Made by a program: the position numbers and the translations under genes. The notes under the pieces were generated by a model that did not search any database, was not told the DNA's origin, and worked only from the letters and a program-made list of their open reading frames with translations. From NCBI RefSeq assembly GCF_024330105.1, contig NZ_JANDHW010000008.1, positions 1 to 64,000 on the forward strand: a stretch of DNA of 64,000 bases, written 5' to 3'. This DNA comes from Coprobacter tertius. GTDB lineage: Bacteria > Bacteroidota > Bacteroidia > Bacteroidales > Coprobacteraceae. The first letter of the stretch is position 1, and each line of letters opens with the position of its first letter. Of the stretch, positions 1-8,436 are shown piece by piece.

Positions 1-113
1 AATACTTTTTTAATTCCACCTCCAAATTTTTTCAGACTTTTTTTCAAACTTTTTTTCAATCTGTACCTGTTCTCAATTATTGAGCCTGATATCGCTTTGG
101 ATGTGCAAAAATA
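1..113 (-). promoter_or_regulatory. Promoter-like region reading off the left edge
   Basis: On the minus strand there is a TTTG box at 26..23 followed by a purine/A-rich spacer running into the window edge. It closely resembles the spacer of the tRNA-Pro promoter at 31295-31325. A second box, TATTTTTG at 113..106, lies upstream, with a T/A-rich stretch containing a duplicated AAAAAAAGT unit (about 34-60) between them. The layout resembles tandem promoters of a stable-RNA operon lying left of the window. The -7 element that would prove the first promoter is cut off by the edge. Confidence 0.3.
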
Positions 114-192
114 TAACTTTTCTCTGATTAGTCATATTGATTTTGAAGTATTTTTTACAAATAAATTTCATTTACCTAATAATCAAAGCAAT

Positions 193-225
193 AAAAAACG
201 GTGATAAATTATATTATCACCGTTT
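193..225 (-). terminator. Rho-independent terminator of the DJ-1-like gene
   Basis: A perfect 12-bp inverted repeat (196-207 with 214-225) has a 6-nt loop. On the minus strand it is followed by a run of six T (193-198 on the plus strand are A). It sits about 25 nt past the stop of the minus-strand gene ending at 251. Confidence 0.75.
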
Positions 226-250
226 AAATAAAATAAAACTATTTATCAAA

Positions 251-805
251 TCAGCCCATAATTAAAAGTAGTTCTTTCGATACTTTATCGGCTGTATTCT
301 TATCCGTCAACATAGAAACGATTCCTATTCCGAATTTAAACGAATCTCCAGCTCCGCGTCCTGTAATTACATTATCTTGTATCTCGATAGGTAATCCGGT
401 ATAAGTAGCACCTTGTAAAAAATGCATATAGGCCGGTAATGCCGTAGCATTTTTTTCATTTAAAATATCCAATTCTCCCAAAATGGAAGGAGCCTCCCCT
501 ATCGCTCCCACATAATGTCCCTGATTATAATGGTTGAGCAGATTCATTTTAAAATCGTCATTCATGAAAAGATTTTTAGTACCTTCCACTCCTCCCGGGA
601 TAATATAAAAATCAACATCATCGAACTTAGCTTTTTCATACAACTCATCAGCTATTACCGTTATACCATGTTCTCCGGTCACCTCTTTTTCTCCGCTCAT
701 CGAAATTAGTTTAAACGGAATTCCGGCACGACGTAATATATCAGCAACCGAAATAGCCTCTATCTCCTCGAACCCTTTAGCTAAAAATAAAAATGAAGTT
801 TTCAT
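251..805 (-). CDS. DJ-1/PfpI-family protein lacking the nucleophilic cysteine
   Basis: This is a 184-residue single-domain protein of the DJ-1/PfpI class I amidotransferase-like superfamily, the usual length. The N-terminal KGFEEIEA motif (10-17) matches the DJ-1 elbow region; Glu16 corresponds to the glutamate that contacts the reactive cysteine in DJ-1. The DFYIIPGG strand-loop (65-72) is also present. At the nucleophile elbow the family normally reads AIC followed by a small residue, but here it reads AIGEAP (101-106; codon GGG), so the cysteine is glycine. Known DJ-1 activities (redox sensing, deglycase or glyoxalase claims) depend on that cysteine, so the protein is probably a non-catalytic or altered homologue. 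It is monocistronic, with its own terminator, and divergent from sppA. The family assignment is firm; the function is not. Confidence 0.9.
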   Translation of the reverse strand: MKTSFLFLAKGFEEIEAISVADILRRAGIPFKLISMSGEKEVTGEHGITVIADELYEKAKFDDVDFYIIPGGVEGTKNLFMNDDFKMNLLNHYNQGHYVGAIGEAPSILGELDILNEKNATALPAYMHFLQGATYTGLPIEIQDNVITGRGAGDSFKFGIGIVSMLTDKNTADKVSKELLLIMG

Positions 806-1043
806 AATCGGACCATATTAATGTTTTAATTACATCTACAACACTACGGCCTAAAAGATTGTTTTTATAGAACATCTTCTTTAAACTCAGAAAAAAGGAA
901 GTTTAACATCGCCAACCATCGTATTTTGCATGTATAAAACGGATAATTAAGTAAAAAGGACAATCATGTCGAAAATAAAATATATATTTGCTATAGTTTG
1001 TACAATATTTTGTTTATATTAAATTATCGCAATATTTTCTGTT

Positions 1044-2798
1044 ATGAAAGATTTTTTTAAAAGCATGTTTGCCTGTATACTCGGAGTATTCGTCTCGGGA
1101 TTTTTAATCATTTTCATAGGAATCAGTTTACTTATCGGGGCTATTTCGTTTACCTCTACACCTACCTATACCGATCGGCCTAATACTGTACTTTATCTGA
1201 AACTCGAAGGCACATTGCAAGAACGTACCAAAGAAGATCCTTTAGCTTTCTTCGATGAAAACACTTATATAACTCCCGGGCTCGACGATATATTAAAAGC
1301 TATAAAAATCGCACAAGTAAATCCCAATATATCAGGAATATACATCGAAGCAAACGGATTCTCGGGAGGATATGCCTCGATCGACGAAATAAGACAAGCA
1401 TTAAAACGATTTAAAACAAGCGGAAAATTTATCATTGCTTACGGGGATAATTACACTCAACCCGAATATTACCTGGCAGCTGCAGCCGACAGCATATTTC
1501 TGAATCCTGTTGGTATGCTCGACTTCAAAGGGTTAGCTTCTGAACGCATATTTTTTAAAAATACATTAGATAAAGTCGGTGTAAAAATACAAGTTTTTAA
1601 AGTCGGAACTTTTAAGTCGGCGGTAGAACCCTATATCTCTACCCAAATGAGCGATGCCAATAAACAACAAACGAATATTTATTTAAGATCGATTTGGTCA
1701 CATGTAGTAAAGGGAATATCAGCCGACAGAAAATTGGCAGTATATACATTGAACAATTACGCCGATTCGCTAATCCTAATGCAAGACGGAAAACAGCTAT
1801 TACAAGAAGGTCTGATCGACGGCCTATCTTACAGAACCGATATAGAGCAGAAACTTGCCGACTTAGCCGGTGTAAATTCGATAGATGACCTAAATATAGC
1901 AACTGTACCCGATATCGTTACTCTAAAAAAATACGAAAACAACAGCAAAAATAAAATTGCCGTTCTATATGCGACAGGTGAAATCGACGGTATAAATTCG
2001 ACTGAAGAAGGGATCGACTCACAAAAACTGGTGTCGGAAATGAAAAAAATACAAGACGACGCTTCGATAGTGGGAGTTGTCTTACGAGTAAATTCCCCGG
2101 GAGGTAGCGCTTTCGGATCAGAGCAACTTTGGGCCGCAGTAAACCGATTAAGAAAAGTAAAACCAGTAGCTGTTTCTATGGGTGATTATGCAGCTTCAGG
2201 CGGATATTATATATCATGCGATGCCGATCGTATCTTTGCCGACCCCGCTACACTTACAGGATCGATCGGCATTTTCGGATTGGTTCCCGATGCATCTGAG
2301 TTACTTACCGACAAATTAGGTTTGACATTCGACGGAGTACAAACCAATCGATACGGAAATTTTCCGGTAATAAACCGTCCTATGAATAATATAGAAAAAA
2401 AACGTATGCAAGAGTACGTAGAGCGTGGGTACAACCTTTTTATAAAACGCTGTGCCGAGGGGCGTAAAAAACAAGAAACCGCAATACGAAATATCGCAGA
2501 AGGACGAGTATGGGCCGGAGCCGATGCATTACATATTGGTCTGGTAGATCAGTTAGGCAGTCTATCAGACGCTGTTAAATGGATTGCTAAAAAAGCCTCG
2601 GTCACCGATTATAAACGAGTTGATTTTCCGGCAAAAAAGAATATCTATGAAGAATTCATCAAACAACTTACAACAACAGTTTCGACCAGAGTGACTCGGT
2701 CTGTTCTCGGCGAAAACTACCGTTATTACATGGCATTAAAAAAAATACAGCATATCGACCCGATACAAACAAGATGTGAAGATATTACAATAGAATAA
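1044..2798 (+). CDS. sppA: Signal peptide peptidase SppA, 67K type
   Basis: SppA is a membrane-anchored serine protease with a Ser/Lys dyad that degrades signal peptides left after secretion. At 584 residues the protein has the full tandem-domain length of the 67K type. One N-terminal membrane helix (about 8-32) is followed by two SppA/ClpP-like domains. The general-base lysine is Lys191 in VGTFKSAVEP, in the first domain. The nucleophile is Ser355 in NSPGGS, in the second. The gene heads a same-strand cluster with lpxK 18 bp downstream, so co-transcription is likely. All catalytic motifs are intact. Confidence 0.95.
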   Translation: MKDFFKSMFACILGVFVSGFLIIFIGISLLIGAISFTSTPTYTDRPNTVLYLKLEGTLQERTKEDPLAFFDENTYITPGLDDILKAIKIAQVNPNISGIYIEANGFSGGYASIDEIRQALKRFKTSGKFIIAYGDNYTQPEYYLAAAADSIFLNPVGMLDFKGLASERIFFKNTLDKVGVKIQVFKVGTFKSAVEPYISTQMSDANKQQTNIYLRSIWSHVVKGISADRKLAVYTLNNYADSLILMQDGKQLLQEGLIDGLSYRTDIEQKLADLAGVNSIDDLNIATVPDIVTLKKYENNSKNKIAVLYATGEIDGINSTEEGIDSQKLVSEMKKIQDDASIVGVVLRVNSPGGSAFGSEQLWAAVNRLRKVKPVAVSMGDYAASGGYYISCDADRIFADPATLTGSIGIFGLVPDASELLTDKLGLTFDGVQTNRYGNFPVINRPMNNIEKKRMQEYVERGYNLFIKRCAEGRKKQETAIRNIAEGRVWAGADALHIGLVDQLGSLSDAVKWIAKKASVTDYKRVDFPAKKNIYEEFIKQLTTTVSTRVTRSVLGENYRYYMALKKIQHIDPIQTRCEDITIE

Positions 2799-2816
2799 CA
2801 ATAATCACAAACCGCT

Positions 2817-3920
2817 ATGAATGAGGAAAATACGGTAAAAATACACAAATGGCTCTTACCCTTTGCCGCTCTTTACGGAACCGGAGTTAGATTAAGAAAT
2901 CGGCTTTTCGACTGGGAAATACTTTCCAGCGAGAATTTTCCGGTACCGGTTATTTCTGTCGGTAATATCACCGTAGGAGGTACCGGCAAAACCCCACATA
3001 CCGAATATCTCATTCATTTACTCTCACCTAAATATAAAATTGCAATACTCAGTAGAGGATATAAACGCAAAACAAAAGGATTCAGAATTGCCGATGACCG
3101 ATCCACGTCTATAGAGATAGGTGACGAACCCTTTCAAATGAAACGAAAATTCCCAAATGTAGTCGTTGCAGTCGACGCTAATCGCAGAAGAGGTATAAAC
3201 AAACTGCTCGAGTTATATCCCGATATAGAAGTAATATTACTCGACGATGCTTTCCAACACCGGTATGTAACCCCATCGACATCGATATTACTCACCGACT
3301 TCAATCGGCTGATATACGAAGATAAACTATTACCAGCCGGCCGTTTGCGTGAACCCATATCCGGAAAAAACCGGGCAAGTATCGTTATCGTTACCAAATG
3401 TCCCAAAGGAATAAAACCGATAGATTTCAGAATTATTACCAAGCACTTGCAACTTTTTCCTTATCAGCGATTATATTTTTCCACCTTTGCTTATGGAGAA
3501 ATCATACCCTTGTTCAACGGGCCCGAACGTACATTAGACTCCCTGTCTTGTCATCATAATGTACTTATTGTTTCGGGAATAGCCTCACCCGAAACTTTCG
3601 AACAAAAAATAAAAGCTACCTGTACGCATGCCCGATCGATTGCATTTGGCGACCACCATAATTTTACGGCAAAAGACATCGCATATATCAAGACGATTTC
3701 TGAAAAAGAAAATGAAGCCCCCGTCATCATCGTGACCGAAAAAGATGCAGCAAGGCTTATACATCAAAAAGATATAGACGAACGACTCCGTAAATCGATA
3801 TATTATCTTCCCTTAAAAGTACAATTTCTGCAAGGACAGGGAATAGAGTTCGACCATCATATATTCGATACCGTTATGAAAAATAGCCGTAATTACATTC
3901 CCCGCACCACCGAAAAATAG
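2817..3920 (+). CDS. lpxK: Tetraacyldisaccharide 4'-kinase LpxK
   Basis: LpxK phosphorylates the 4' position of tetraacyldisaccharide-1-phosphate to form lipid IVA, a late step of lipid A synthesis at the inner membrane. At 367 residues it matches Bacteroidetes LpxK. An amphipathic N-terminal segment precedes the P-loop, GNITVGGTGKTP (49-60). The acidic motif LDDAFQHR follows near residue 142, and a C-terminal VTEKDAARL segment is present. The start lies 18 bp after the sppA stop, and this sppA-lpxK pairing suggests envelope-linked co-expression. Confidence 0.96.
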   Translation: MNEENTVKIHKWLLPFAALYGTGVRLRNRLFDWEILSSENFPVPVISVGNITVGGTGKTPHTEYLIHLLSPKYKIAILSRGYKRKTKGFRIADDRSTSIEIGDEPFQMKRKFPNVVVAVDANRRRGINKLLELYPDIEVILLDDAFQHRYVTPSTSILLTDFNRLIYEDKLLPAGRLREPISGKNRASIVIVTKCPKGIKPIDFRIITKHLQLFPYQRLYFSTFAYGEIIPLFNGPERTLDSLSCHHNVLIVSGIASPETFEQKIKATCTHARSIAFGDHHNFTAKDIAYIKTISEKENEAPVIIVTEKDAARLIHQKDIDERLRKSIYYLPLKVQFLQGQGIEFDHHIFDTVMKNSRNYIPRTTEK

Positions 3921-3957
3921 AACTGTACCATTATTAGTTTTTCCTATAAATTTTTTT

Positions 3958-3965
3958 TATATTTG
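3958..3965 (+). promoter_or_regulatory. Candidate -7 box upstream of the purine nucleoside phosphorylase gene
   Basis: TATATTTG fits the Bacteroides TAnnTTTG consensus and lies 30 nt before the ATG. No TTTG -33 box is present at the expected spacing, so this is a weak prediction. Confidence 0.35.
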
Positions 3966-3995
3966 TAGTAAAAGGAATTCCTAAAAAACTCGATT

Positions 3996-4808
3996 ATGTT
4001 AGAAAAAATCAGACAAACAGCTGCCTTTCTGAAAGATCAGCTTCCCAAAATGCCCGAAACCGCAATCATTCTCGGTACAGGATTGGGAGAATTGGTAAAC
4101 CACATTGCCATAGAAAAAGAAATACCCTACAAAGACATTCCCAATTTTCCCGTTTCGACTGTAGAAGGACACAGCGGTAAATTGATATTCGGGAAACTGG
4201 GATCGAAAGACATCATGGCTATGCAGGGAAGATTCCATTTTTATGAAGGTTATGACATGAAACAAGTGACCTTCCCGGTACGAGTAATGAAAGAAATAGG
4301 CATAAAAACGTTGTTCCTTTCGAATGCAGCCGGTGGAATGAATCCCGATTTCGCGATCGGTGATCTGATGATCATACGTGATCATATAAATCTGTTCCCG
4401 GAACATCCTTTACGAGGAAAAAATTTCGAAGAACTAGGAGTACGTTTTCCCGATATGAGCGAAGCATACTCTAAAGAATTGATAAAAAAAGCCTTGAAAA
4501 TCGCAGATGAAAACAACATTAAGGTACAACAAGGTGTTTATGTAGGTACACAAGGCCCTACATTCGAGACTCCGGCAGAATACCGGTATTTTCATATAAT
4601 AGGCGGTGATGCGGTAGGGATGTCGACCGTACCCGAAGTTATCGTAGCTCGCCATAGTGGAATAAATGTTTTCGCTATTTCTGTAATTACCGATTTGGGA
4701 GTAGAAGGTATAGTCGAAAAAGTATCTCATGAAGAAGTACAAAAAGCTGCCGCCTCCGCACAACCCAAAATGACACTAATTATGAAGAAACTGGTAGAAA
4801 CATTCTGA
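3996..4808 (+). CDS. Purine nucleoside phosphorylase, trimeric (family 1 PNP/MTAP fold)
   Basis: The enzyme cleaves purine (deoxy)nucleosides with phosphate to give free base and (deoxy)ribose-1-phosphate in purine salvage. At 270 residues it is typical of trimeric PNP. Visible motifs are the phosphate-binding GTGLGEL (27-33), QGRFHFYEGY (77-86), SNAAGGMNP (109-117), the base-binding Glu191 in PTFETPAE and Met209 in VGMSTVPE. At the position where human-type PNP has the base-contacting Asn in an ITN motif, this protein has ITD (Asp233), as in methylthioadenosine phosphorylases. The substrate range may therefore include 6-amino purines, which is inference. The gene follows lpxK by 75 bp and is closed by a hairpin at 4840-4885. 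Confidence 0.92.
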   Translation: MLEKIRQTAAFLKDQLPKMPETAIILGTGLGELVNHIAIEKEIPYKDIPNFPVSTVEGHSGKLIFGKLGSKDIMAMQGRFHFYEGYDMKQVTFPVRVMKEIGIKTLFLSNAAGGMNPDFAIGDLMIIRDHINLFPEHPLRGKNFEELGVRFPDMSEAYSKELIKKALKIADENNIKVQQGVYVGTQGPTFETPAEYRYFHIIGGDAVGMSTVPEVIVARHSGINVFAISVITDLGVEGIVEKVSHEEVQKAAASAQPKMTLIMKKLVETF

Positions 4809-4839
4809 TAAATGCATTGTTTCACCACCCGATAAAATA

Positions 4840-4885
4840 AAAAGTAACGCATATTTTCTCTAAAACAAGACTATGCGTTACTTTT
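4840..4885 (+). terminator. Terminator-like hairpin between the PNP gene and thiL
   Basis: A perfect 14-bp inverted repeat (4840-4853 with 4872-4885) has an 18-nt loop, and its right arm ends in TTTT. It lies 32 nt after the PNP stop. The right arm overlaps a promoter-like TACTTTTG box, so the same bases may end one transcript and start the next. Confidence 0.6.
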
Positions 4886-4886
4886 G
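4879..4886 (+). promoter_or_regulatory. Candidate -7 box for thiL
   Basis: TACTTTTG matches TAnnTTTG and lies 22 nt before the thiL ATG. No clear -33 TTTG is seen. It overlaps the 3' arm of the hairpin that ends the upstream gene. Confidence 0.35.
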
Positions 4887-4907
4887 TTGTAAAATAATAA
4901 GCATATT

Positions 4908-5945
4908 ATGGAAGAGAAGAAGAGAACAGAAATAGCAACTTTAGGAGAATTCGGATTGATAAAGCACCTTACCGAAAACTTAGAATCGAAGAACGAATCT
5001 ACCTTGAAAGGAGTGGGTGATGACGCCGCCGTACTTGAGTACAAAGACAAAAAAACACTCGTCACTACTGACCTTCTGCTTGAAGGCGTACATTTCGATC
5101 TTACTTACGTACCTCTGAAACACCTCGGATATAAATCGGCCGTCGTAAATTTTTCTGACATATATGCTATGAACGGACAACCGAAACAAATCACCGTATC
5201 TTTGGGTATTTCAAAACGATTTTCGATAGAAGACCTTGAAGAATTCTATGCCGGTCTGCGACTTGCCTGTGAAGTTTACGGAGTAGATATTGTAGGAGGC
5301 GACACCTCGGCATCTATGACAGGACTTACCATAAGCATAACTTGCATTGGCGAAGCCGATACCGATAAAATCGTTTACCGGAACGGTGCACGTGAAAATG
5401 ACTTGATCTGTGTCAGCGGCGATTTCGGAGCAGCATATATGGGACTTCAATTACTCGAGCGAGAGAAAAAAGTTTTCGCGGGAGAGTCAGACTTCCAACC
5501 GGCATTCGAAGGAAAAGAATACCTGCTCGAACGCCAACTTAAACCAGAAGCAAGGAAAGATATTATTAAAGAACTCTCAGATAGAAATATCGTACCTACT
5601 GCCATGATGGACGTCTCTGACGGGCTTTCTTCGGAATTATTGCATATTTGCAATCAAAGCCATACCGGCTGCCGCATATACGAAGAAAGAATACCTATCG
5701 ATTACCAAACAGCCTCAATGGCCGAAGAATTCAATATAAATCTCGTTACAGTAGCACTGAATGGCGGAGAAGATTACGAACTTCTTTTTACCGTCCCCCT
5801 CACCTTACACGACGAAGTAATTACAATTCCGGGAGTACGTGTGATCGGACATATAACCAACCCCTCTTTGGGAGCCGGTATGATCACCCGAGACGGTACT
5901 GAAATTGCTCTGAAAGCGCAAGGATGGAACTCCCTGAATGACTAA
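4908..5945 (+). CDS. thiL: Thiamine-monophosphate kinase ThiL
   Basis: ThiL phosphorylates thiamine monophosphate to the active cofactor thiamine pyrophosphate, using ATP and Mg2+. At 345 residues it is of normal length. The AIR-synthase-related fold is shown by GVGDDAAVL (35-43), TTDLLLEGVHF (53-63), NFSDIYAMNG (81-90; the metal-site aspartate), VGGDTSAS near 128-135 and the late MMDVSDGLSSEL segment. These acidic loops bind the two phosphates and metals. No other thiamine genes are adjacent, so the placement appears to be historical. Confidence 0.95.
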   Translation: MEEKKRTEIATLGEFGLIKHLTENLESKNESTLKGVGDDAAVLEYKDKKTLVTTDLLLEGVHFDLTYVPLKHLGYKSAVVNFSDIYAMNGQPKQITVSLGISKRFSIEDLEEFYAGLRLACEVYGVDIVGGDTSASMTGLTISITCIGEADTDKIVYRNGARENDLICVSGDFGAAYMGLQLLEREKKVFAGESDFQPAFEGKEYLLERQLKPEARKDIIKELSDRNIVPTAMMDVSDGLSSELLHICNQSHTGCRIYEERIPIDYQTASMAEEFNINLVTVALNGGEDYELLFTVPLTLHDEVITIPGVRVIGHITNPSLGAGMITRDGTEIALKAQGWNSLND

Positions 5946-5969
5946 AAGGATTATTTTATAAGCAAAAAT

Positions 5970-5999
5970 TTTGCAAATTAAAAAATATAACTACCTTTG
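5970..5999 (+). promoter_or_regulatory. Promoter of tRNA-Phe
   Basis: TTTG at 5970-5973 and TACCTTTG at 5992-5999 are separated by 18 nt, close to the Bacteroides sigma-A consensus. The -7 box ends 19 nt before the mature tRNA. Confidence 0.65.
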
Positions 6000-6018
6000 C
6001 AGTCGCAAAACGCACGAT

Positions 6019-6091
6019 GGTGCCATAGCTCAGTTGGTAGAGCAAAGGACTGAAAATCCTTGTGTCCCCGGTTCGATTCCTGGTGGCACCA
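6019..6091 (+). tRNA. tRNA-Phe (GAA)
   Basis: This 73-nt cloverleaf has a 7-bp acceptor stem (6019-6025 with 6084-6090), a D arm with AGCTCAGTTGGTAGAGC, and an anticodon arm AAGGA/TCCTT with loop CTGAAAA. The anticodon GAA is at 6052-6054. The T arm contains GGTTCGATTCC. The discriminator is A at 6091 and CCA is not encoded. The 3' end lies within the left flank repeat of the island, consistent with use as an integration site. Confidence 0.97.
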
Positions 6092-6247
6092 CATCAAAAG
6101 AAAGAAAATCAATGTAAATCCCTGATAATCAATGATTGTCAGGGATTTCTTTTTTTATCTTACCTGCCATTTTAAAGCGTTTCAAAGCATCTTTCACGTG
6201 CTTATTCGTGGGAGTAAAACGAGAAGCGAAAAAGCCCCACGAATAAG
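6087..6247 (+). repeat. Left flank repeat of the island (attL-like)
   Basis: The last 5 nt of tRNA-Phe plus the next 10 nt (6087-6101) recur exactly at 14822-14836. The following ~145 nt is recognisably related there but diverged: a hairpin, then TTTTAAAGCGTTTC / TTTTAAAACGTTTC, then GTGGGAGTAAAACG / ATGGGAATAAAACG. This left copy also holds a perfect 12-bp inverted repeat (6201-6212 with 6236-6247), which could be integrase arm sites. Two related ends around a cargo region, beside a tRNA and an integrase remnant, point to one or two successive integrations. Confidence 0.6.
6116..6157 (+). terminator. Terminator downstream of tRNA-Phe
   Basis: A 15-bp stem (6116-6130 with 6134-6148, one G-T wobble) has a 3-nt loop and is followed by CTTTTTTT. 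It ends the tRNA transcript. Confidence 0.85.
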
Positions 6248-6333
6248 ACATTATATCACTATTATTCAACATTTTGCATCTTTGCTTTCTGTGTCTGATT
6301 TTGTATGTTTAACGCCTTTTTAAATCGGACAGT

Positions 6334-6571
6334 ATGAAAAGAAAAACATTCAACATTTTATTTTTTATTAAAAGAACTCGTTTGCTGAAAAACGGAGAAG
6401 TATCTATATTGTATGAGGATTACAATCGACGGACAGATTATAGAATTGCAGATTAAATGAAGTGTGAAGCCTAATTTGTGGTCGCAGGCTGGTGGTGGTT
6501 GTATCGGAAAAGATAGAATATCATTAGAAATAAACCGTTATTTGGAGGAGTGTGTTATTATAGATGATTAA
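6334..6571 (+). pseudogene. Decayed tyrosine recombinase (integrase) N-terminus
   Basis: From the ATG at 6334 the reading begins MKRKTFNILFFIKRTRLLKN, which is the typical opening of Bacteroidales phage-type integrases. After a one-base frameshift near 6410-6413 it continues as MRITIDGQIIELQIK, an in-frame TGA (6458-6460), then SVKPNLWSQAGGGCIGKDR and SLEINRYLEE before a final stop. This is the arm-type DNA-binding domain. The catalytic domain with its Arg-His-Arg-Tyr residues is missing altogether. Lying just past tRNA-Phe, it identifies the neighbouring region as a dead integrative element. Confidence 0.85.
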
Positions 6572-7245
6572 TTCCAAAACTCGTAATAAACGATATACGA
6601 CTATCATTATACACAACAAATCTGCTCTTAAAAAATCCATCAATTAATTTAGCCAATCTCTTATTATCTTTTTCCTCAATTTTACATATTATAATCTATC
6701 AATTATTTAAGCTGCCTGTTTTTTGCGATAAAACAGATTTAGAGCTTGCGAAGAAAAAAAAGTTCCATTTAGTTGCCTAAATAGTGAGAAAAGACTATTT
6801 TTATACCGAATTATATAGTTTATAATATCATATTTATATATAATTATTTGATTATTAGCATTATATATTCATATATATAATATATTTATATTCTATAAAA
6901 TAGAATAAAGAGAGGATAATACTTGCTTTTTCAATACAACGGAGGAAAAAGTACGTAGGGGTAATATTCTACTACTAAAGGTATGAGCCAAAACGCAGCT
7001 ACTATAAAGCGCACCGGATTAAAAGAGAAGCAAGAAAGATAAATACACACTGCTATAGAAACCGCAAACTGGCAATTTGTTAAAGACAATTACCATAAGA
7101 CTATAGAAGTTACTCTATATTCAACACGACAACTCTGATAAATAGATCATTTTTGAAATTAATTATTTTGACTCATAAAACCAGGTTTGACGGATTTAGG
7201 ACTTTATTTAACTAAAAACAATTTATAAATTAACAATCTTATCGT
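6572..7245. other. Gene-free AT-rich stretch
   Basis: About 670 bp between the integrase remnant and the first island gene. It is very A/T-rich (especially 6780-6910), with scattered stops in all frames. No tRNA, strong hairpin or convincing promoter pair was found. It is probably decayed element DNA. Confidence 0.6.
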
Positions 7246-7935
7246 ATGAAAATGAATTTATTAAAAAATCTATTTGTAATTACTTTTACGACAGTTACAA
7301 TCACCTCTTGTTCATTGGGTGGAAAGGACCTTGCAATGGCTTCTGACGAAGGAATGGAAAAAATTAAGGAACTTGTAAAAACCAATATAAATACTGAAGA
7401 ATGCAAAATCTACAGCCTTGAATGGTCTGAAGATTCCAAAGATCACAAACTAGAGAATATCTTAAGCGAAATCAATGTGAGATACATAGACAAAGATAAT
7501 AATGATTATGACTTGACTATTAATTACACGGATGGTAAATTTATGCCAGAAGAGCCCCAAAAGAGAAAATCAATCAATTATTCTTACCAATACACAACAC
7601 CTCTCGACCTAAACTTATTGAATGCCGAAGAAATCATCAAAAAAACCTCAGCAGGTGTAGAACTGGTAGCAGCCCAGGAAGATGGAGGGCAATATGAGTT
7701 TAAATCGATAGAAAAATATAGATTTTATATCACTCCTGTACTCAAAAAATACGAACAACATTGGAAAAACTGGAGTGATGAAAGAAAGAGAGATTACCAT
7801 ATAGTGCAACAGTCATTCGAATTAAACTTTGTCAGAAAAGACGAACACCCTGAAGTCAAAGGCCGAAAGGTATGGACTAATTACTATACAGTTCCGTTTG
7901 CCATGAACGAAAAAGGAAATGTAGAAATAAAATAA
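7246..7935 (+). CDS. Uncharacterised lipoprotein, island paralogue A
   Basis: This 229-residue predicted lipoprotein has a signal peptide ending in TVTITSC (lipidated Cys22). I do not recognise a named family. The mature part is charged and soluble-looking, with a SLEWSEDSKDH segment, a YIDKDNNDYDLTINYTDG segment and a YRFYITPVLKKYEQ segment. The same order of elements appears in the lipoprotein at 13995-14633 (ELHWYDDDGSNHLS, then a YEYTVHRSYG segment, then a SVSYYAIICRPGAKLYHS segment). The two look like diverged paralogues at the two ends of the cargo. It starts a tight run with the TPR-like gene 15 bp downstream. An outer-membrane-facing role is likely from the lipobox; the function is unknown. 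Confidence 0.75.
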   Translation: MKMNLLKNLFVITFTTVTITSCSLGGKDLAMASDEGMEKIKELVKTNINTEECKIYSLEWSEDSKDHKLENILSEINVRYIDKDNNDYDLTINYTDGKFMPEEPQKRKSINYSYQYTTPLDLNLLNAEEIIKKTSAGVELVAAQEDGGQYEFKSIEKYRFYITPVLKKYEQHWKNWSDERKRDYHIVQQSFELNFVRKDEHPEVKGRKVWTNYYTVPFAMNEKGNVEIK

Positions 7936-7950
7936 TAATAAGACTCTCTG

Positions 7951-8436
7951 ATGGGACTGTTAGACGACAAAAAAGAGATGACAAACGAGGACATGGGGCA
8001 CCTGTTTAATGCCGGGATGACTTATCTGACTCATAAAGCATTTTCCCTTGCCTATTTATGTTTTGACAAAATAGTAAGAAAAGACTCCGCACTATTGTTT
8101 AACAAAGCACTCTGTTGGTTTGAAATCGGACAATACGAGAAATGCTATGAACAGTTGAGAGAAGCTGAACTGTCGTTACCCAAAGAACCGATAGACAAGA
8201 CAGAAAAACTTCCGCCACCTTTTGAGCAATGGGAATATAAAGAAAGTTCTCCATTTTGTCCGATGCCACAAGAAGCTCTGCCCACTCAAGCGATCACACA
8301 ACTCATGCGGCTAAAGGCAGAGAGTGCATTTCGGCTGCGCCTGTATAGTGAGGTGAGAAGAATATCATCTATTCTCGGCGGTAAATACAATCATCTTAAT
8401 GAACTCGTAAAACAGATAGATAATGGTAACTTGTGA
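7951..8436 (+). CDS. Small TPR-like protein, function unknown
   Basis: This 161-residue cytoplasmic protein has no signal peptide. Residues about 17-70 show paired helices with TPR spacing (HLFNAGMTYLTHKAFSLAYL, then SALLFNKALCWFEIGQYEKC). A proline-rich linker (about 78-108) and another helix pair (RLKAESAFRLRLYSEV) follow. Such proteins usually act as scaffolds. Its last 14 nt overlap the start of the ankyrin gene at 8423, implying translational coupling and a joint role. Confidence 0.7.
   Translation: MGLLDDKKEMTNEDMGHLFNAGMTYLTHKAFSLAYLCFDKIVRKDSALLFNKALCWFEIGQYEKCYEQLREAELSLPKEPIDKTEKLPPPFEQWEYKESSPFCPMPQEALPTQAITQLMRLKAESAFRLRLYSEVRRISSILGGKYNHLNELVKQIDNGNL

Noticed and set aside
34-60. 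Tandem repeat or CRISPR-like array at the left edge
   Set aside because: Only two low-complexity A/T units without spacers. No CRISPR array was seen anywhere in the window.
6132-6323. 63-codon open frame just past tRNA-Phe
   Set aside because: It runs through the tRNA terminator and the flank repeat; the related right flank has no matching frame.
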